Origin: Nitrospira sp.
GTDB lineage: Bacteria > Nitrospirota > Nitrospiria > Nitrospirales > Nitrospiraceae
Assembly: GCA_009594995.1 (NCBI GenBank)
Contig: VOPR01000004.1
Span: 98,626-162,625 of the forward strand
Length of the DNA stretch: 64,000 nt
Direction: 5' to 3'
The position numbers and the translations under genes were made by a program. The notes below the pieces were generated by a model. It did not search any database. It was given only the letters and a program-made list of their open reading frames with translations, and was not told the origin of the DNA. Each line of letters opens with the position of its first letter. The stretch's first letter is position 1. Shown in pieces: positions 1-11,000 of the stretch.

Positions 1-33
1 ACCGCGAAACCAATCGTCGAACTTGTGTTGCAT
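1..33 (-). CDS. N-terminal start of an unidentified leftward gene (partial)
   Basis: An ATG on the minus strand at 33-31 opens a frame that runs off the left edge and encodes MQHKFDDWFRG. A GGGGAG Shine-Dalgarno sequence lies 6 nt upstream of it. Eleven codons are too few to name a family. The ribosome-binding site and the otherwise empty 34-510 region support a divergent gene start, but it could be chance. Confidence 0.35.
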   Translation of the reverse strand, partial: MQHKFDDWFRG

Positions 34-85
34 GACGATCTCCCCTGATGTTATGGACAATCTTACATCGCGTGCAGGTGCGAAA

Positions 86-104
86 GAATACGGTTCCCGT
101 ATTC
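86..104. repeat. Perfect 8-bp inverted repeat, possible operator
   Basis: GAATACGG (86-93) and CCGTATTC (97-104) are perfect reverse complements around a TTC centre. The 19-bp palindrome lies about 55 nt upstream of the leftward start at 33, where a regulator could bind. It has no T-tract, so a terminator role is unlikely. The function is inferred from position only. Confidence 0.45.
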
Positions 105-292
105 CATTAGCTCTTTTGGGATCCTGATTCTGTATGTTCACGATTCCTTGCGTACCACCCGTCCCTGCCACCTGGTCAACGTTTCGCTCAGACGAGTTAT
201 CATCGTGCCTTGAATTGATCCATGGATCTCCACACTTTGGCGAGGTCTGTCTGCTTCGCTGCGCAGTCCACTTCATGTTTTTTCGTCCACCA

Positions 293-317
293 AGTGGGTC
301 GGGCCGGGGGACCCACT
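293..317. repeat. Perfect 8-bp hairpin with G-rich loop
   Basis: AGTGGGTC (293-300) pairs exactly with GACCCACT (310-317) around a 9-nt G/C-rich loop. There is no U-tract on either strand. It could be a transcript-end structure, an operator or an RNA element. No known family is recognised. Confidence 0.4.
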
Positions 318-510
318 GTGTGCTTGCCTGGCCAAGACCATTGGAACTATCGTTCCCCTAGGTAAAGAGCCTGGCCTACCAAAGTTTTTGGCTGCGCCCA
401 CCCTCCGGGGAATAGTCCACTCAGGAACCTTGACTTAACATCGCCTTCGTCCTTCGAGGTGCGGCAACCTCACTGCGCTATATCGTGCAAATGAACAAAG
501 GAGAAGTAGC

Positions 511-846
511 ATGGCCGTCGAGAGCAATCCCAAGCAGGCTGGCGATAAGTCAGTGGCGGTAAACGTTCGACTCAAGTCAGCCGGGGAAGTCGATCAGCCG
601 ACCCTCGTGAACCACTCGCATGTTGGTCTCGCGCAAGGCTTGGCTTATGTGGACTTTGGGTTTCTAGAGCCGGCGTTGCTCGGTGCGGTCGCTCAGCGCG
701 CTCAAAAAGGCGAAACACTCCCGAAGCACCTCGAAGGAACCAGGGTCGTACGTGTCGCGTTGCCTGGCGATGCGCTAGTCCGACTCTACCAACAGATCCA
801 ACACGTACTCGTCACTACCCAACCTAATAAGTCGAAATTGTCCTAG
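511..846 (+). CDS. Small DUF3467-like protein linked to type I secretion
   Basis: This 111-residue soluble protein has no signal peptide or membrane segment. Its layout resembles the DUF3467 family as remembered: an N-terminal strand region around VNHSHVGLAQGLAYVDFGF (about residues 33-51), followed by a helix-forming segment around RVALPGDALVRLYQQIQ (about 81-97). The start has a strong Shine-Dalgarno (AAAGGAGA, 6-nt spacing). The gene ends 23 nt before the ABC exporter, so the two are probably co-transcribed. A role as a small cytoplasmic accessory of the exporter or its substrate is inferred only from that linkage. The family match is by eye and could be wrong. Confidence 0.7.
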   Translation: MAVESNPKQAGDKSVAVNVRLKSAGEVDQPTLVNHSHVGLAQGLAYVDFGFLEPALLGAVAQRAQKGETLPKHLEGTRVVRVALPGDALVRLYQQIQHVLVTTQPNKSKLS

Positions 847-869
847 ACGGTCAATCCAGCCCCGCCATC

Positions 870-3032
870 ATGAATATGTCAACGTCCCATCTCGAGTCTT
901 GCTCGATGCCCTCCCCTGTGTCGGACACCGGATTGTTGTGCCTGCTAGTACTCGCGCGATTTTATGACTTGCCGGTGGATGGTAGCCAGATTCAGCATCA
1001 ATTCGGGCAGTCAGGACAGGTGCTGACTGCACCTGAATTGCTTCGCGCAGCCAAGCATATCGGACTCAAAGCCGGCCTGGTGACAACGACCTGGGATGAG
1101 CTGGCGTCGACCCCGCTGCCAGCCATCGCCCAACGAGCGGATGGCCGCTACGTGGTACTCGCAAAGGTACAGGACGGGGAAGTGTTGCTTCAGGATCCGT
1201 TGGAGTCGCGACCGCTGATTCAATCGCAAGCGGAATTCGTCGCGACGTGGAGCGGTCGCCTGCTCCTAGGTACAAAACGCGCTGCTTTTCGGGCGCAGGA
1301 TCTCACGTTCGACATTACGTGGTTTATTCCCTCCGTTCTGAAGTATCGGCGGCTGCTGGGAGAAGTGTTGCTGGCGTCGTTCGTCCTTCAGCTGTTCGCG
1401 CTCCTGACGCCGCTCTTCACACAAGTGGTTATCGACAAAGTGCTCGTGCATAAGGGCTTCACGACGCTCCACGTGATGGCCGTCGGCATGCTGGCCCTGG
1501 CGCTCTTCGACGCAGTGCTAGGTGGCTTGCGCACCTATCTGTTTGCACACACGACCAATCGGATCGATGTCGGGCTGGGGGCGCAACTCTTCCGCCATCT
1601 CCTGGCTCTCCCGTTGGCCTACTTCGAAGCCCGCCGGGTCGGCGATACGGTGGCACGGGTACGCGAACTCGAACAGATTCGTCAATTCCTCACGAGTAAC
1701 TCCGTCACGGTCGTGCTGGATGTGGTCTTCACCGTCGTATTCCTCGGCGTGATGTGGATCTACAGCTCGACTCTGACGTTGGTTGTCATGGCCTCATTGC
1801 CATTGTATGCGTTGCTGTCGGTGGTGATTACGCCCACCATTCGAGGCCGTCTGAACGAGAAATTCAGCCGTGGGGCGGAAAATCAATCTTTTTTAGTCGA
1901 AGCTGTGAGCGGCATACAAACGGTGAAAGCTCTCGCAGTCGAGCCGCCGTTACAACGTCGATGGGATGAGCAGTTGGCAGGCTATGTCCGAGCGAGCTTC
2001 CGTGCCACTAGTCTCATCACGGTAGCCGGGCAAGTGGCATCCTTCATCCAGAAAGCGACGACGATCGCCGTCATGTGGGTGGGTGCCTATCAAGTGATCG
2101 ATGGGGCGTTGAGCATCGGGGAGTTGATCGCCTTCAACATGCTCTCCGGCCAGGTGAGCGGCCCGTTGTTGCGTATGGTGAACCTCTGGCAGGAATTTCA
2201 GCAAGTCGGTATTTCGATTCAACGTCTGGGGGATGTTCTGAACACGAGGCCGGAGCCCACGTACAATCCCACTCGGACGACCCTGCCGCAGATCGTCGGG
2301 CAGATTACATTCGACGAGGTCACCTTTCGTTATCGACCCGATGGGCCGCCGGTTCTCCAGCACGTGTCCCTTGCCCTGCAGCCAGGTCAGATCATCGGGG
2401 TAGTCGGACGATCAGGGTCGGGGAAAAGTACGATCGCGAAATTGGTGCAACGGCTCTATGTGCCGGAACGTGGCCGGATTCTGGTCGATGGCGTGGATCT
2501 CGCGCAGGTAGATCCAGCCTGGTTACGGCGTCAAGTTGGAGTGGTGTTGCAAGAAAACTTTCTCTTCAATCGTTCCGTTCGGGACAATATTGCGCTGGCC
2601 GATCCAGGGCTCTCTATGGATCGAGTCATGCAGGCTGCGAAACTGGCTGGCGCTCATGAATTCATCCTGGAACTTCCCGAAGGGTACGATACGAGCGTCG
2701 GTGAGCACGGCTGCGCCCTCTCGGGCGGACAGCGTCAACGTATCGCGATCGCCCGCGCTCTGGTAGCCAATCCGCGCATTCTTATCTTCGATGAAGCCAC
2801 GAGCGCGTTGGATTATGAATCTGAGGCGATCATTCAGCGCAACATGGCCCAAATCTGTAAGGGGCGCACTGTTATTGTCATCGCACACCGCCTGAGCACA
2901 GTCCGATTATCCAATCGTATCTATGTCATTGACCGGGGGCAATTGGTTGAGCACGGAACCCATGACGAATTGCTCAAGCGCAACGGGATGTATACGCGAC
3001 TCCACCAACATCAGGAAGGGCGTGCGGCATGA
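870..3032 (+). CDS. Type I secretion ABC exporter with cysteine-less C39-like domain
   Basis: Inner-membrane ABC exporter of the HlyB/LapB type, 720 residues. Residues about 15-145 form a C39-peptidase-like domain. The catalytic Cys position of the family (D-C-G) reads DTG here, and the usual His before VVL reads Tyr (GRYVVL), so leader cleavage is unlikely. Known cysteine-less domains of this type (CLD, as in HlyB) bind unfolded RTX substrate instead. A transmembrane domain follows (about 155-440). The nucleotide-binding domain has Walker A GRSGSGKST (about 513-521), signature LSGGQRQR (about 617), Walker B ILIFDEATSALD (about 636) and an AHR switch (about 671). The TGA stop overlaps the ATG of the adaptor gene by 4 nt. 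The likely substrate is the RTX protein at 5084. No TolC-type outer-membrane partner is present in the window. A second ATG six nucleotides downstream is an alternative start. Confidence 0.95.
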   Translation: MNMSTSHLESCSMPSPVSDTGLLCLLVLARFYDLPVDGSQIQHQFGQSGQVLTAPELLRAAKHIGLKAGLVTTTWDELASTPLPAIAQRADGRYVVLAKVQDGEVLLQDPLESRPLIQSQAEFVATWSGRLLLGTKRAAFRAQDLTFDITWFIPSVLKYRRLLGEVLLASFVLQLFALLTPLFTQVVIDKVLVHKGFTTLHVMAVGMLALALFDAVLGGLRTYLFAHTTNRIDVGLGAQLFRHLLALPLAYFEARRVGDTVARVRELEQIRQFLTSNSVTVVLDVVFTVVFLGVMWIYSSTLTLVVMASLPLYALLSVVITPTIRGRLNEKFSRGAENQSFLVEAVSGIQTVKALAVEPPLQRRWDEQLAGYVRASFRATSLITVAGQVASFIQKATTIAVMWVGAYQVIDGALSIGELIAFNMLSGQVSGPLLRMVNLWQEFQQVGISIQRLGDVLNTRPEPTYNPTRTTLPQIVGQITFDEVTFRYRPDGPPVLQHVSLALQPGQIIGVVGRSGSGKSTIAKLVQRLYVPERGRILVDGVDLAQVDPAWLRRQVGVVLQENFLFNRSVRDNIALADPGLSMDRVMQAAKLAGAHEFILELPEGYDTSVGEHGCALSGGQRQRIAIARALVANPRILIFDEATSALDYESEAIIQRNMAQICKGRTVIVIAHRLSTVRLSNRIYVIDRGQLVEHGTHDELLKRNGMYTRLHQHQEGRAA

Positions 3033-4420
3033 CGATGCAGTCCATCCAACGGCATGTGTCCGTCTGGCGCGCAGCTTGGCAATACGAGTCGGCCAAACCG
3101 AATGCGGCGCCCCCGCGTGGGCAGGCGCTCAATTTTCTCCCGGCTGTGCTCGAAATTCAGGATGTTCCACCGTCGCCGATCGGTCGTGCCATTCTCTGGA
3201 CCGTCATGCTGGTATTTGCGTCAGGCGTCGCATGGTCGTCGTTGAGTCAGGTCGATATCGTGGCGGTGGCGCCAGGCAAGATCATTCCCAGTGGCCATTC
3301 CAAAACGATTCAGCCATTTGAGACCGGCGTCATTTCAGCCATTCGTGTGCAAGACGGACAAGTGGTTCGACAAGGCGAAGTGCTTATTGAAATGGATGCG
3401 ACCCAAAACGGTGCGGATCGCGATCGGGCCACCCATGAGTATCGAGCAGCGCTGGTCGATGCCGCTCGCTTGCGGGCCCTGATTGCAGGACACATCACCT
3501 TCACTCCGCCTGCGGATGCTGATCCGCAATTCGTGCGGCTCCAGCAACAATTCTTGCGGGATCAGATGGGGGAATTTTCGGCGAGAGTAGATGCGGCACG
3601 CCATCTCATCGGCCAGCGCAAGGCGGCGGTGGATGCGACGAAAGATAATCTCAGACGCCTTGAATCCACCGTGCCCATGGAAAATGAGCGGGCCGAAGCC
3701 TACCGGACGCTGCTGGCCCAACAGTATGTCTCCAAGATGGATTACCTCCAATTTGAGCAACAACGGATTGACAAGGCCCAGGAATGGGCCGGACAGAAAA
3801 GCAAATTGAAACAGGATCAGGCGGCATTGGCGGAAGCGGAGCAAAATTATCGCGCACTCCTCTCCGAGTTTCAGCAGACGAAACAGGCGGAGCTGTCCAC
3901 GATCGAGACGAAGGTGGCATCGCTCCTGCAGGATGTACGCAAGGCTGGGCAGAAAACCGATCTCCAGAGGCTGGTCGCTCCCATTGATGGTGTGGTGCAG
4001 CAACTGGCCGTGCATACGGTGGGTGGGGTGGTAACGCCAGCGCAGCCTTTGCTGACTATTGTGCCTCATGACCATCCAGTGGAAGTTGAAGCGCAGTTTG
4101 AAAATAAAGACATTGGCTTCCTGAAGGAAGGGCAGACGGTTGAAATGAAGGTCGAAACCTTTCCGTTCACCTTGTACGGGACAATTCCTGGAAAGGTGTT
4201 GACCGTCTCGGACGATGCGGTACCGTTAGAGAAAGGCGGGCTGGTCTATGCGAGCCGGGTGAGTATGGATCGAGCGACGATGCAAGTGGAGGGCAAGCAG
4301 ATCCATCTTTCGCCAGGCATGGCGGTCACGGTTGAAGTCATAACCGGCCAGCGGCGTGTGATCGAATTCTTACTAAGCCCATTGCTGAAGTCGATGAAAG
4401 AGAGTTTGCGGGAGCGGTAG
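3029..4420 (+). CDS. HlyD-family type I secretion membrane fusion protein
   Basis: Periplasmic adaptor of the type I secretion system, 463 residues, linking the ABC exporter to an outer-membrane channel. A single transmembrane segment (about 54-72) is followed by the family's first half-lipoyl motif (GKIIPSGHSKTIQPFETGVI, about 88-107). A long alpha-helical hairpin rich in Gln/Glu/Lys occupies about 125-300. The second lipoyl half (LVAPIDGVVQQL) and beta-barrel residues lie at about 315-430. The length is typical of the family. The start overlaps the exporter stop (ATGA), which indicates translational coupling. Confidence 0.95.
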   Translation: MTMQSIQRHVSVWRAAWQYESAKPNAAPPRGQALNFLPAVLEIQDVPPSPIGRAILWTVMLVFASGVAWSSLSQVDIVAVAPGKIIPSGHSKTIQPFETGVISAIRVQDGQVVRQGEVLIEMDATQNGADRDRATHEYRAALVDAARLRALIAGHITFTPPADADPQFVRLQQQFLRDQMGEFSARVDAARHLIGQRKAAVDATKDNLRRLESTVPMENERAEAYRTLLAQQYVSKMDYLQFEQQRIDKAQEWAGQKSKLKQDQAALAEAEQNYRALLSEFQQTKQAELSTIETKVASLLQDVRKAGQKTDLQRLVAPIDGVVQQLAVHTVGGVVTPAQPLLTIVPHDHPVEVEAQFENKDIGFLKEGQTVEMKVETFPFTLYGTIPGKVLTVSDDAVPLEKGGLVYASRVSMDRATMQVEGKQIHLSPGMAVTVEVITGQRRVIEFLLSPLLKSMKESLRER

Positions 4421-4521
4421 GCCTGAATGGCATGCAAGTTACGTAGTAGTCGCGTGCATAGAAAAAGATCAACGTCTATCCGACGGATTGCAACGCACGA
4501 ACTCGATGAAAGGCAGCCTGA

Positions 4522-5082
4522 ATGATAGCACTCGCACTGCTTTTTGCCCTGATTGTGTATGGGGTACTTTCCTGGTCTGTTATTAGAGCGCTTGGATGGC
4601 TCGGGAGGGTATGCGTGTTTCCCTCGTCATCGACGAGGGCATTGCAAGGCATCACGCTTGCTGCGGTTGTGTTACTGCCGACATGGGACATCATTCCCAG
4701 CCGTTTATACTTTGAACATCTTTGCGAGACAGAAGCTGGCATAAAGGTGTTCAGGACAGTTGAAGTGGATCAATCATACTTCAGACCTGATGGCGTGCCG
4801 GACGACAAAAAACTGCTAGATCGCTATGTCCAATCAAGTAAGTGGAATCGTGACTTTTCGTCATGGGCGCACATTGCAAAAATAGATGGAGAAATTCAGG
4901 AGAGGGAGACGGGCGAGTTGCTGGGAAGTTCCACTGATTTTTCATATTACGGTGGCTGGGTCGAAGCGCGCATCGCACCCATGTCTCCGGTAACTTGCCC
5001 AGCTTTTAAGGCCAGAGTATTTGGGATGGCTTTGCAACAGGTCTTCAAGTTGAAGGAATTGTCCTTGCAGAGGAGAAACTGA
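4522..5082 (+). CDS. Unknown membrane protein between adaptor and RTX genes
   Basis: 186 residues. The N-terminus holds two hydrophobic segments (about 2-20 and 41-58), followed by a polar domain with several Trp, Tyr and Cys residues (for example CETEAGIKVF and TCPAFKARVFG). No family is recognised. It starts 101 nt after the adaptor gene and its stop lies 1 nt before the RTX start, whose Shine-Dalgarno is inside this gene, so expression of the two is probably coupled. The base composition is more AT-rich than that of the exporter genes. A chaperone, immunity or anchoring role for the lipase-like RTX protein is possible but is only inferred from position. Confidence 0.75.
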   Translation: MIALALLFALIVYGVLSWSVIRALGWLGRVCVFPSSSTRALQGITLAAVVLLPTWDIIPSRLYFEHLCETEAGIKVFRTVEVDQSYFRPDGVPDDKKLLDRYVQSSKWNRDFSSWAHIAKIDGEIQERETGELLGSSTDFSYYGGWVEARIAPMSPVTCPAFKARVFGMALQQVFKLKELSLQRRN

Positions 5083-5083
5083 G

Positions 5084-8000
5084 ATGTCCGATCCGATTGG
5101 CATGTATTTCCAGCACTCGCAGCTTTCTATGGCGGCGTATTCAGATTTCACTGCGGATATGTCGTCGATCGACTATAAGCGGGCTTTGAAGGCTGCGGGT
5201 TTTACGGACTCCTTAGCCGACACGTTTTTGGCAGCTTACAGTGTTGTGGGGGACACATTTACCGATGCTGTCACAGGGTTGTCCGTGACCCTTTTCCAGA
5301 GTATTGCTACTGGCGAAAAAATCTTGGCGATTCGTGGAACGAATCCGAACGAGATCAATGACCTCATCACAGACGGGCTACTGGTAGCTGGAGAATCAGC
5401 CACATTGAGTCCTCAGTATGCAGCGCTCCAGTCATACTACGCGCAGTTAGTTGATCAGGGAACGCTTCGATCCAATGAGTTGTTCTCCGTGACGGGCCAT
5501 TCACTTGGAGGGTTCCTCGCCCAAGCCTTTACGGTTGACCATGCGACAAATATCCGCCACACGTATACATACAATGCGCCGGGTATTGGAGGCGCAGTTG
5601 TTGAAGTGTTGGAGCGGTTGGGTGTCGCGGAGCATACGGTTCCTTCCGGCCTCATCACCAACATTGTCAGCCAGAATGGGCTGTCGATCGCGGCTGGACT
5701 GGGTACGCAAATTGGTACTCCAGTGGACATTTTTATCGAGGAAACCGGTCTCAATCTATCGTTTCATGATCATCAAATAGCGACTGCCACTGATGCCCTC
5801 GCATGGTATGACCTTGCTGCGACCATTGACCCGACGATCGATGTTGCTGCAGTTACGAGATTTCTTGAGGCCTCCTCATCGATGGCTGCTCGTCGGCTAG
5901 AAACGAGCCTTGATGCCCTGCGCGTCATTTTTACTGGCGATCGCACGCCCACTTCCCCAGGGCCCTCTGGAATGGGTGATCCCAATCGCGAGGCGTACTA
6001 TGTAAATCTCATCAGTCTACGAAGCAGTCTATCCAGTGCAAATATCTATCGTCTGGTGGATTTAGTTGGGATGTCGAGCGCTGCTGTATTCAGTCAGGCG
6101 AAGAGCATGACTCTGGATGGACTTGCCTACCGCTATGCGCTTCGTGAATTAAATCCATTTGTTGCGACAGGCATCGATTATGAAACACTTCATAACCAGG
6201 ACCACTCACTAGATATATACGATGCCAATACCGGCGTTGGTGTCTGGACTCAATTGGCTCTTAACGACCGGGCCGAGCTATTGGCGGAAAAGTTGCGCTT
6301 CAATCAAACGGATGGGACCCCCAGCAGCTCTACGCTTTTTGTTGATGAACGTACAAATTTCAACAACCAGCGCGGGGCCACTGCAGCCGAAGTCGTCATA
6401 TTTGGAGATGTCGAGGGTCGAGAGTATCTGGGGCGAAGAGGAAATGACCACATCTATACAGGCGCTGGAGACGATTATGTCCATGGCGCAGCGGGGCAAG
6501 ACTATCTTGAGGGCAATGACGGTGACGACGAACTGTATGGCGAAGCTGACAACGACATTTTAATTGGCCAACAAGGCAAGGACAAATTGGATGGCGGCAG
6601 TGGCATCGATAGCATGAGTGGTGGGGCTGGCGATGACATCTACATTGTGGATAATTCAGGCGACAGAGTTGTTGAGTTTGAGAACAGCGGCCTTGACGAG
6701 GTTCGTGCTTCGGCCAGTTTTTCCCTAAGCTCCCACGTCGAAAATCTGACCCTCACTGGCATGGGCAATACTTCAGGAACGGGCAACAATCTGGCTAACG
6801 TGATCATAGGCAATAGCGGCAACAACCGTCTTGCAGGCATGGGAGGCAATGATCTTCTCGAAGGCGGCACCGGGTTCGATACCTACATTTATTCCGCAGG
6901 CGATGGAATGGATCGGATCGAAGACAGCGACGCGCAGGGCCAGATTATATTTGATGCCCGCCTGTTGCAGGGCGGCATTCGTCGTGCGGGTGATACTGGG
7001 AATACCTATACGAGTCTTGATGGCCGAACAACCTATGTCATGTCAGGGACCGATCTGATCGTCAACGGGGTTCTCGTTGTCAACGAGAACTTCCAAAGCG
7101 GTCAGATGGGGATTCAGTTGCGGGACGTGTCGGCGATGGCGCGCGACACCGGAGTTCCGGCAGGACCTTTTACTGACACCTATATAGGCGGTGCAGACGC
7201 GGAAGAGTGGGTTCCTGGGTCGGGGGCGATAGCGGTTTATGCAAACGGTGGCAACGATGTTCTTCACGGAGACCATGCGCCGATCCTCGGTGCATTCGAT
7301 GATCTATTGGATGGCGGCATCGGCAATGACGTGTTCTTTGGCGGGTATGGGAATGATTATTTGATTGGCGGATACGGTGATGATTATGCCCTCGTGACCG
7401 ATGGGGACATATTTCTTGGTGGCGATGGTGACGACTACGCTGTGGGTACGGCGAACTATTTGACCGTCACTGGACCGATGATTGGAAGCGGGGCTCACTA
7501 TGCCGACGGTGGAGCGGGTAACGACACGTTGATGGGTGAGATGGGGGCGGATGTGCTGTTGGGGGGTGACGGGGATGATGTGCTTCGGGGTGAGAATCGT
7601 CCCACGGGTTGGATGGGACTAACGTACGACAATTCCATATGGAATCGAACCGCGCAAGCAGGGGTCATTTCGTTGTCTGGTGGCGATGACTATCTGGACG
7701 GAGGGATCGGCAACGACTTGCTTGTCGGCGATGGCGGCAACGACATCCTCCTCGGCGGAGCCGGTGACGATCGTTTATATGGCGAATCGGATTTTACTCA
7801 AACGATCGCAGGCGATGATTGGCTTGATGGGGGTGAGGGAAACGATTCGCTGTTTGGCGGTGCCGGAGCGGACATGCTCTCCGGAGGAGATGGGGATGAC
7901 CTCTTAGTCGGCGATTTCTCCGGTGATCCAGGTGCCGCCGATATTCTTGACGGTGGCGCAGGAGCAGACGAGCTTCAGGGAGGCGGGGGCGACGACATTC

Positions 8001-11000
8001 TATATGGTGGAATCGGTATGGATCGGCTTGCCGGATTTGGAGGCAATGATTTTCTCGATGGCGGGGCTGACGATGATGAGTTGCAAGGCGGCCTCGGAGA
8101 CGACGCGCTGTGGGGTGGCATTGGCAATGATCGCATCACCGGGCAAGAGGGTGATGACACGCTCTTTGGTGATGAAGGGGATGACGAACTGCAAGGAGAT
8201 GTCGGGAGCGATACCATTTTCGGCGGGCAAGGGCATGATGTGCTGTTTGGTCAAGACGGGGATGACCTGCTGTCCGGCGAAGCTGGAGACGATTTGCTGA
8301 ACGGCGGGCTCGGGAATGACGAACTAGATGGTGGCGAGGGGATTGATGATGTGCAGGGGCGGGAGGGAGATGATTCTCTGATCGGCGGCGCCGGAAACGA
8401 TTTTCTGTACGGTGATGGCAATAATCCAACGGTTGTCGCTCTTGTTGGGGGCAACGACACGCTGGATGGTGAAGAAGGCGATGATCAGCTATGGGGTGGT
8501 GCGGGACAGGACCAGTTGTTCGGGGGTGAAGGAACCGATCAACTGGTCGGCGATCTCGGTGATGACAAACTTTATGGTGAAGCTGGAGATGACCTCCTAT
8601 TCGGGGATTCCCCGTTCTTCGTTGGCCAGGCTGGCGCGGATTTGCTGGATGGTGGCGAGGGGAATGATGTGCTGCAGGGCGGCGGTGGCGACGATGATCT
8701 TCACGGCGGTGAGGGCGATGATCTCCTGCTCGGAGGAAACGGCCTCGATACGTACCGATTTAATCTGGGGGGCGGCGCCGACACGATCCAAGATGACGGG
8801 GCACAAAGCAATCGCCTCATTTTTGGTGCAGGCATCACCGCCGAATCGCTGAAGCTCGATGTGGCACTTGGTGATTCTCTGGTGCTTCGCGTCGGCACTA
8901 GTGGTGATGTCATTCAAATTGCTGGGTTCGGATTGAATGGACCTGCCGAGTTTCACACCATCCGTCAGTTCGAATTTGCCGATGGCACGATGTTGACGGA
9001 CAGTGAGTTGCTTGCCCGAGGATTTCAGTTATCTTCCCCAGCCAGTGGAGGGTCGCTGCAGGGGACGAGCTTCGCCGACCACATTCAAGGAAGCACAGTG
9101 GACGATTGGTTGTATGGGCGTGATGGGAATGATGTGTTGCTCGGCGGGTTCGGCGATGATGTCTTAGAGGGCGAAGAAGGCGATGATGAATTAGATGGTG
9201 GCGCTGGGAACGATAGACTGTACGGAAACGCAGGACAGAACGTATTGCGTGGTGGCGAGGGGAATGACCTGTTGGATTCGGCAGGCCCTGGCGATCAACT
9301 GTTCGGTGGTGCGGGGGATGATGCATACCACCTTCGGTCTATGGGCCAAGCCATCACCGAGGAAGTGAATGCAGGCCGTGACACGATTTACCTCACTCCG
9401 ACCGAGTCGATCACGTTTCAAGCTCCGAACAACGTCGAGAACCTGAGGATCGAAGATGACGTCTATATGAGTCCGACGATACAAGTGAATTTGGTCGGAA
9501 ACGCGTTGGACAATGAGCTGTTTGGCTCCCACCGGCTGGACGGACAAGCAGGCAATGATACGTTGATCGGGACTGGCGACAATACATTCGTGTTCGGGCC
9601 TGGCTACGGGCAGGACGTGGTGCGGATGGGAGTGCAGGTGTATGCCCATACCGGACTCGACCAAGTGCAATTTCTTGCGGGCGTGACACCGTCCAATCTC
9701 AGTCTTGAAAGACAGGCGAACGATCTCGTCGTGGAGGTCAACGGGACTGCTGACGAGTTGCGCGTGCAGTCCTACTATGAGTCTTCTGCAAACATGATTG
9801 ATCAGTTCATTTTTGCGGACGGGACCATCTGGACCTCAGGAGAGATCGAAGGCCGCGTACGAACCTTCATCGGCATCAGTGCTGACGAATCGTTTTACGG
9901 GTCCACCGGTGACGATACCATTCGAGGAATGGGGGGGAATGATCAGATTCGAGCCGACGCCGGTAATGATGTCCTCGACGGCGGCGCCGGGAATGACTTT
10001 CTGGAAGGTTACAGTGGAAATGATCTCTATGTGTTCGGTCGCGGGTATGGGCAGGATAGCATCGACGAGCAAGGTGACAGCGCTGATATCGATACACTCC
10101 AACTTATCGATGGGATCACACCTAGCGATATTACCTTGCAGGCGGCACCTGATTTCGGAACAGGTGCCCTTCTGACCATCAAGAATGCCTCAGACCAAGT
10201 GAACCTCGGAGGATTTTTCTTGTCTGATGGGATGCGTGTTGATCGAATTCAATTTAGTGATGGGACGATTTGGGACTACAGCGCCATGCTGGCCCACACG
10301 GAAGGCGTCAATCTGGTAGGTACCGAAGACACAGACTATTTCTACGGCAATGTGACAAACGACACTCTGTTCGGATTAGGCGGGGATGACACGCTCTCGG
10401 GCGGTGCGGGAAATGACATCCTGGATGGAGGTACGGGCGCGGATCGCATGACCGGCGGCACCGGAAATGATCTGTTTGTCGTCGATGATCTCGGAGACGT
10501 GGTAACGGAGCAGGCCGGACAAGGTACGGATACTGTGCAGAGCCATCTTACCTATGTGCTGGGTGCGAATCTGGAAAATTTGACTCTCACGGGAGGCGCT
10601 GCCGTCAACGGAACGGGGAACTCCCTTAACAATGTCTTGATTGGAAATAGTTCGGCGAATGTTTTGAGCGGTGGGGTGGGAAACGACACCTACGTCGTAG
10701 GCTCTGGCGACACGGTAGTAGAGGCGACGAGCGCCGGGACCGACACCGTCAAGTCCGATATCAGTTGGGCGCTGGGCGTGAATCTCGAAAACCTCGTCTT
10801 GACGGGCATTGCTACCGTTAACGGCACCGGCAATAGTCTTGCCAACACTCTGACTGGCAACGGCGCGGCGAATATTCTTAGCGGAGAGGCTGGGGCAGAT
10901 ACGCTCATCGGGGCGCAGGGGGATGATCTGTACATTGTGGACAACGTCGGCGATAAGGTCACGGAACTGGCTGGTGAAGGGCTTGATATGGTTCAGAGCT

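Larger units (their letters stand above)
34..510. other. Intergenic region with two perfect hairpins, no gene recognised
   Basis: This 477-nt stretch lies between the leftward start at 33 and the secretion locus. The only longer rightward reading frame (134-361) has no ribosome-binding site, no recognisable domain and an atypical composition, so it is not called. Two perfect inverted repeats (86-104 and 293-317) are listed separately. TTGACT at 430-435 has no credible -10 at normal spacing, so no promoter for the secretion genes is claimed. The first secretion-locus gene has a good Shine-Dalgarno (AAAGGAGA, 497-504). Confidence 0.6.

Noticed and set aside
134..361. 75-codon open frame in the first intergenic region
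   Set aside because: It has no ribosome-binding site, its composition is Cys/Pro/Ser-rich without domain features, and it runs across the perfect hairpin at 293-317.
430..458. TTGACT as a -35 box for the secretion operon
   Set aside because: No -10-like hexamer occurs at 15-19 nt; TATATC at 479-484 is too far away.
6400..9300. Dense tandem-like DNA repeats in the RTX gene
   Set aside because: They are coding repeats of calcium-binding nonapeptides with diverged sequence and no uniform spacer. They are not a CRISPR array or satellite.
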